Assembly (NCBI GenBank): GCA_018003515.1
Contig: JAGNDO010000058.1
Coordinates: 1 to 33,972 of the forward strand
Length of the DNA stretch: 33,972 bases
Source: Caldilineaceae bacterium
GTDB taxonomy: Bacteria > Chloroflexota > Anaerolineae > Caldilineales > Caldilineaceae
Direction of reading: 5' to 3'
Under the pieces are notes generated by a model. It saw only the letters and a program-made list of their open reading frames with translations, searched no databases and was not told the origin of the DNA. The position numbers and the translations under genes were made by a program. Shown here one piece after another: positions 33,501 to 33,972 of this stretch; position 1 is the stretch's first letter; every line of letters starts with the position of its first letter.

Positions 33501-33972
33501 ACTACGACGCCAAGACCAAGCAATACGTCTACGCCCTCACCCCAGACCCCGGCGCCATCTTCGACTACTACGTGGATGTGGAATTGCCCGACAGCTTCGT
33601 CTATCAAGCCGTCACCAGCTTCACCGGCAGCGCGGACAACCTCTATGGCCTGATCTTCCAAGTCTTGGACGAAGAGCAGTTCTACCTCTTCCGGGTCAGC
33701 GGAGACGGCTACTTCATCGTGGACAAATCCACCGCGGACGGCCTGGAAACCCTGGTGGACTGGACCATCGGCGACGCCATCTCCACCGAAGAGGGCGGCG
33801 AGAATGTGCTGACCGTGGTCGGCAACGGCGGCGACTACGCCCTCTATGTCAACGACCAATGGGTGGGCAGCTTCAGCGACAACAGCTACACCGCCGGCAC
33901 CGTCGGCATCGTGGCCGACAACTTCGACGCCAAGACCGGCACGACCTTCACCTTTGACGATCTGGTGGTGGG
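30554..33972 (+). CDS. Secreted clostripain-family (C11) cysteine peptidase, C-terminus cut by window edge
   Basis: The frame is open for 1139 codons to the window edge. AAGGAG precedes a GTG start; residues 1-40 form a signal peptide (RPRRLWVVALLVTTLLALLW, then an Ala/Pro-rich cleavage region). The peptidase C11 domain starts DWLIMVYLDADDNSLE and has catalytic His158 in SDHGMGW and Cys219 in GFDACLMA. An acidic helical segment (about 470-530), beta-rich regions, a PsbP-like domain (about 790-935: ELAFALLYPETWTV) and a LamG/DUF1080-like lectin fold (from about 957: LFEDDFSDPESG) follow. Members cleave after Arg or Lys outside the cell. The lectin-like tail may bind glycans. The sequence is strikingly acidic, as expected of a calcium-binding exoprotein. 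Confidence 0.9.
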   Translation, partial: MNFIQAVRPRRLWVVALLVTTLLALLWSRTSAAPLPAQPAQAAAADWLIMVYLDADDNSLEEDMLIDMQEMEVVGSSENVHIVVQVDRFVGAYDGMEDFTSARRYYVTQDDDPTEIGSEMVEDLGEVTMGDGGTLEEFIVWAVENYPAQKTMLIMSDHGMGWPGGFGDPDPDVLGADDILMREWFDQDSMWLMEIDRTLASSLKAAGLKQFDVVGFDACLMAQLEVFTALAPYAKYAVASEETEPGVGWAYAAWMTELTENPTWTGADLSKSIVRTYIDDDLRPYWDADFRGEMEPEQLAPVLFNDATLTAVDLSAIPALNTALDGFTAALTGIDQNGVAKARTYAQAYESVFGEEGEDGSKWPSPYIDLGHFAQLVMKGNSDASLQTAGKALQAALKKAVILERHGVGRKGSQGIAIYFPVKSMVQTEDNLGYTTVAARFTETTQWDEFLGFHASGGVTQSFNKPKADPVAVAREALSEELLEEDIDYLFELIAQLIDEEYTPEEMIPILVDEVGYPQEVADYMLENGLLAPSPASRSASTARAFAKPVKVGPIKLSAELAEPDAPVNISTEITGDRLAYVYSFIGRFLPKDDVLIIEDQDYIFADESQDVGGVTVPVWPADGFIVDFDWEPTVYAISDGETSLRVLFAPESYGDAPTYAVNGVYHFKDGSPDKYAKLLFREGELVQIFGFTGAGTDGKGAPREIRATPGDTITLIEEGLNLADDAQGSYNREIGDLTFGDTPFFIEETPAPSGNYVVGIIAEDLDGQTYEQYEGLFVINPDAVAEDGFAPYANDELAFALLYPETWTVDESDPEAISFVSDDEAAFITVEQLSYPDADSLLAASEQALQDAVESLGEEADLADLEFGEAQDYVLGSYDARLIDFFATLDDIPLLGTVVASTPTEGVTHVVLAVAQDDIYTDTAPLFDAVFFSFDVLLSGIDRGVAGAAPPVVDEVLFEDDFSDPESGLFQDEVAQEWGRGYYDAKTKQYVYALTPDPGAIFDYYVDVELPDSFVYQAVTSFTGSADNLYGLIFQVLDEEQFYLFRVSGDGYFIVDKSTADGLETLVDWTIGDAISTEEGGENVLTVVGNGGDYALYVNDQWVGSFSDNSYTAGTVGIVADNFDAKTGTTFTFDDLVV

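Overview
The window is GC-rich (low-GC only in some intergenic spacers), densely coding, and carries no rRNA, tRNA, CRISPR array, phage gene or transposase that I can see. Gene content (actinobacteria/Chloroflexi-style PPOX and tyrosine phosphatase proteins, SLC13-TrkA_C permease, membrane spermidine-synthase-like protein, a very large clostripain-family exoprotein with a lectin-like tail, split HisZ/HisG) and the many heptamer/octamer inverted-repeat spacers suggest a free-living Chloroflexota bacterium, perhaps Anaerolineae-like. That placement is inference; no marker gene here settles it.

Layout. 285-2493: a tight plus-strand run of tyrosine phosphatase, PPOX-fold flavoprotein, Nudix hydrolase and a membrane protein. 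2546-5423: two adenylate-forming enzymes (a PaaK-like protein and an acyl-CoA synthetase). 5503-7300 (minus): lipoprotein and a Het-C/phospholipase-C-like protein. 7362-9233: SLC13 permease, convergent with a membrane-embedded spermidine-synthase-like protein (9365-11746, minus). 12048-17098: a five-gene plus-strand cluster, described below. 17157-21749: SRAP protein (minus), moeA (plus), then GNAT, HD phosphohydrolase and Na+/Ca2+ exchanger (minus). 21909-24279 (minus): beta-carbonic anhydrase and a DEAD-box helicase. 24509-27059 (plus): FmdB zinc ribbon, acylphosphatase, hisZ, hisG. 27200-33972 (plus): RmlC-like epimerase, an orphan Phd/YefM antitoxin, ligA, and an incomplete clostripain-family protein running off the end.

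The most interesting system is 12048-17098: a GTP cyclohydrolase II fused directly to a RibD-type reductase domain (no deaminase domain, no RibB, RibE or RibH nearby), then a zinc-less MDR dehydrogenase, a 6-pyruvoyltetrahydropterin-synthase-fold protein with Glu where the catalytic Cys normally sits, a GT4 glycosyltransferase and a class I SAM methyltransferase. It is driven by a near-consensus promoter (TTGACA, 17 nt, TATAGT). I read it as a candidate pathway for a modified (reduced, glycosylated, methylated) pyrimidine or pterin derived from GTP, rather than riboflavin synthesis. No product can be assigned from sequence alone.

The second theme is intergenic structure. At least six unrelated families of inverted repeats occupy the spacers, and the stop codons of about a dozen genes lie inside or at the edge of these repeats. 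One GC-rich double-hairpin element occurs three times, each time in the same orientation in the leader of a downstream gene. A 120-bp palindromic element sits in frame inside the glycosyltransferase gene, and a heptamer array supplies the N-terminus of the methyltransferase.
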